DNA of 64,000 bases from the NCBI RefSeq assembly GCF_000009365.1, contig NC_008260.1:2143501-2207500 (forward strand), in the 5' to 3' direction. The notes beneath the pieces were generated by a model that worked only from the letters and a program-made list of their open reading frames with translations, was not told where the DNA came from and made no database searches. The translations under genes were made by a program, and so were the position numbers. This document shows, piece by piece, positions 63,892 to 64,000 of this stretch (positions within the stretch are counted from its first letter, which is position 1; each line of letters begins with the position of its first letter). Source of the stretch: Alcanivorax borkumensis SK2. GTDB lineage: Bacteria > Pseudomonadota > Gammaproteobacteria > Pseudomonadales > Alcanivoracaceae.

Positions 63892-64000
63892 AATTTACGT
63901 TTGATGATCAATGCCTGACGCGTAAAAGCAAAGCGGCCCCCACTGACTCAAACAATGCCCCATATTATTTCTTCTAGCGCCTAGCCTCCCGCTACAGGGT

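Overview
The window reads as a chromosomal segment of a marine gammaproteobacterium of the Alcanivorax / Oceanospirillales type. This rests on the overall gene content: a SUF cluster, RapA, a coxB-ctaD-ctaG-coxC oxidase cluster, DUF1820, DUF2909, SURF1, a TIGR02001-type porin and OmpW. It is an inference, not a species call. Gene density is high, and most of the sequence is ordinary core genome at moderate to high GC.

Region by region. 1-5550: the end of a SUF iron-sulfur operon (sufD, sufS, sufA, sufT, sufE), facing an iscR-iscS pair with a recognisable IscR operator. 5718-12300: a tRNA-Met(CAT) followed by an AT-richer accessory island. The island holds two small secreted proteins, a three-gene operon (SIR2-like, HAM1-like, adenosine-deaminase-like), a lone integron-type gene cassette with its attC site, two palindromic REP-like elements, a decayed tRNA-Met copy with its terminator, and a fragment of a surface-protein gene. 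12570-17200: a LemA/TPM operon and small housekeeping genes. 17235-25520: a guanidine-use operon with a candidate sigma54 promoter, a guanidine-I riboswitch, an ABC transporter, two carboxyguanidine-deiminase-type subunits and a large biotin-dependent guanidine/urea carboxylase. 26000-30900: two small cysteine-rich proteins, RapA, an esterase and a CigR-like protein. 31000-40510: the aa3-type cytochrome c oxidase structural genes and, facing away, the assembly and heme A genes. 40600-64000: LemA/M48, a GNAT-like protein, a membrane-anchored cold-shock protein, an SSS symporter with a BNR-repeat protein, START, PlsC, SDR, RhlB, GlpE, OmpW, PhoH, a DUF2817 peptidase and a porin.

The most notable system is the 7020-9338 operon. 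Its three overlapping genes match the gene set of the recently described Kongming anti-phage system: KomA adenosine deaminase, KomB HAM1-family protein and KomC SIR2 NADase. In that system the deaminase and a phage nucleotide kinase together make dITP, which switches on NAD+ depletion. Active-site substitutions seen here fit those roles: the HAM1 protein has lost a catalytic Asp, and the deaminase has an Asn where adenosine deaminases bind the 5'-hydroxyl. Beside it is a textbook integron cassette with no integrase nearby. The guanidine operon combines nitrogen-type sigma54 control with riboswitch control but has no allophanate hydrolase in the window.
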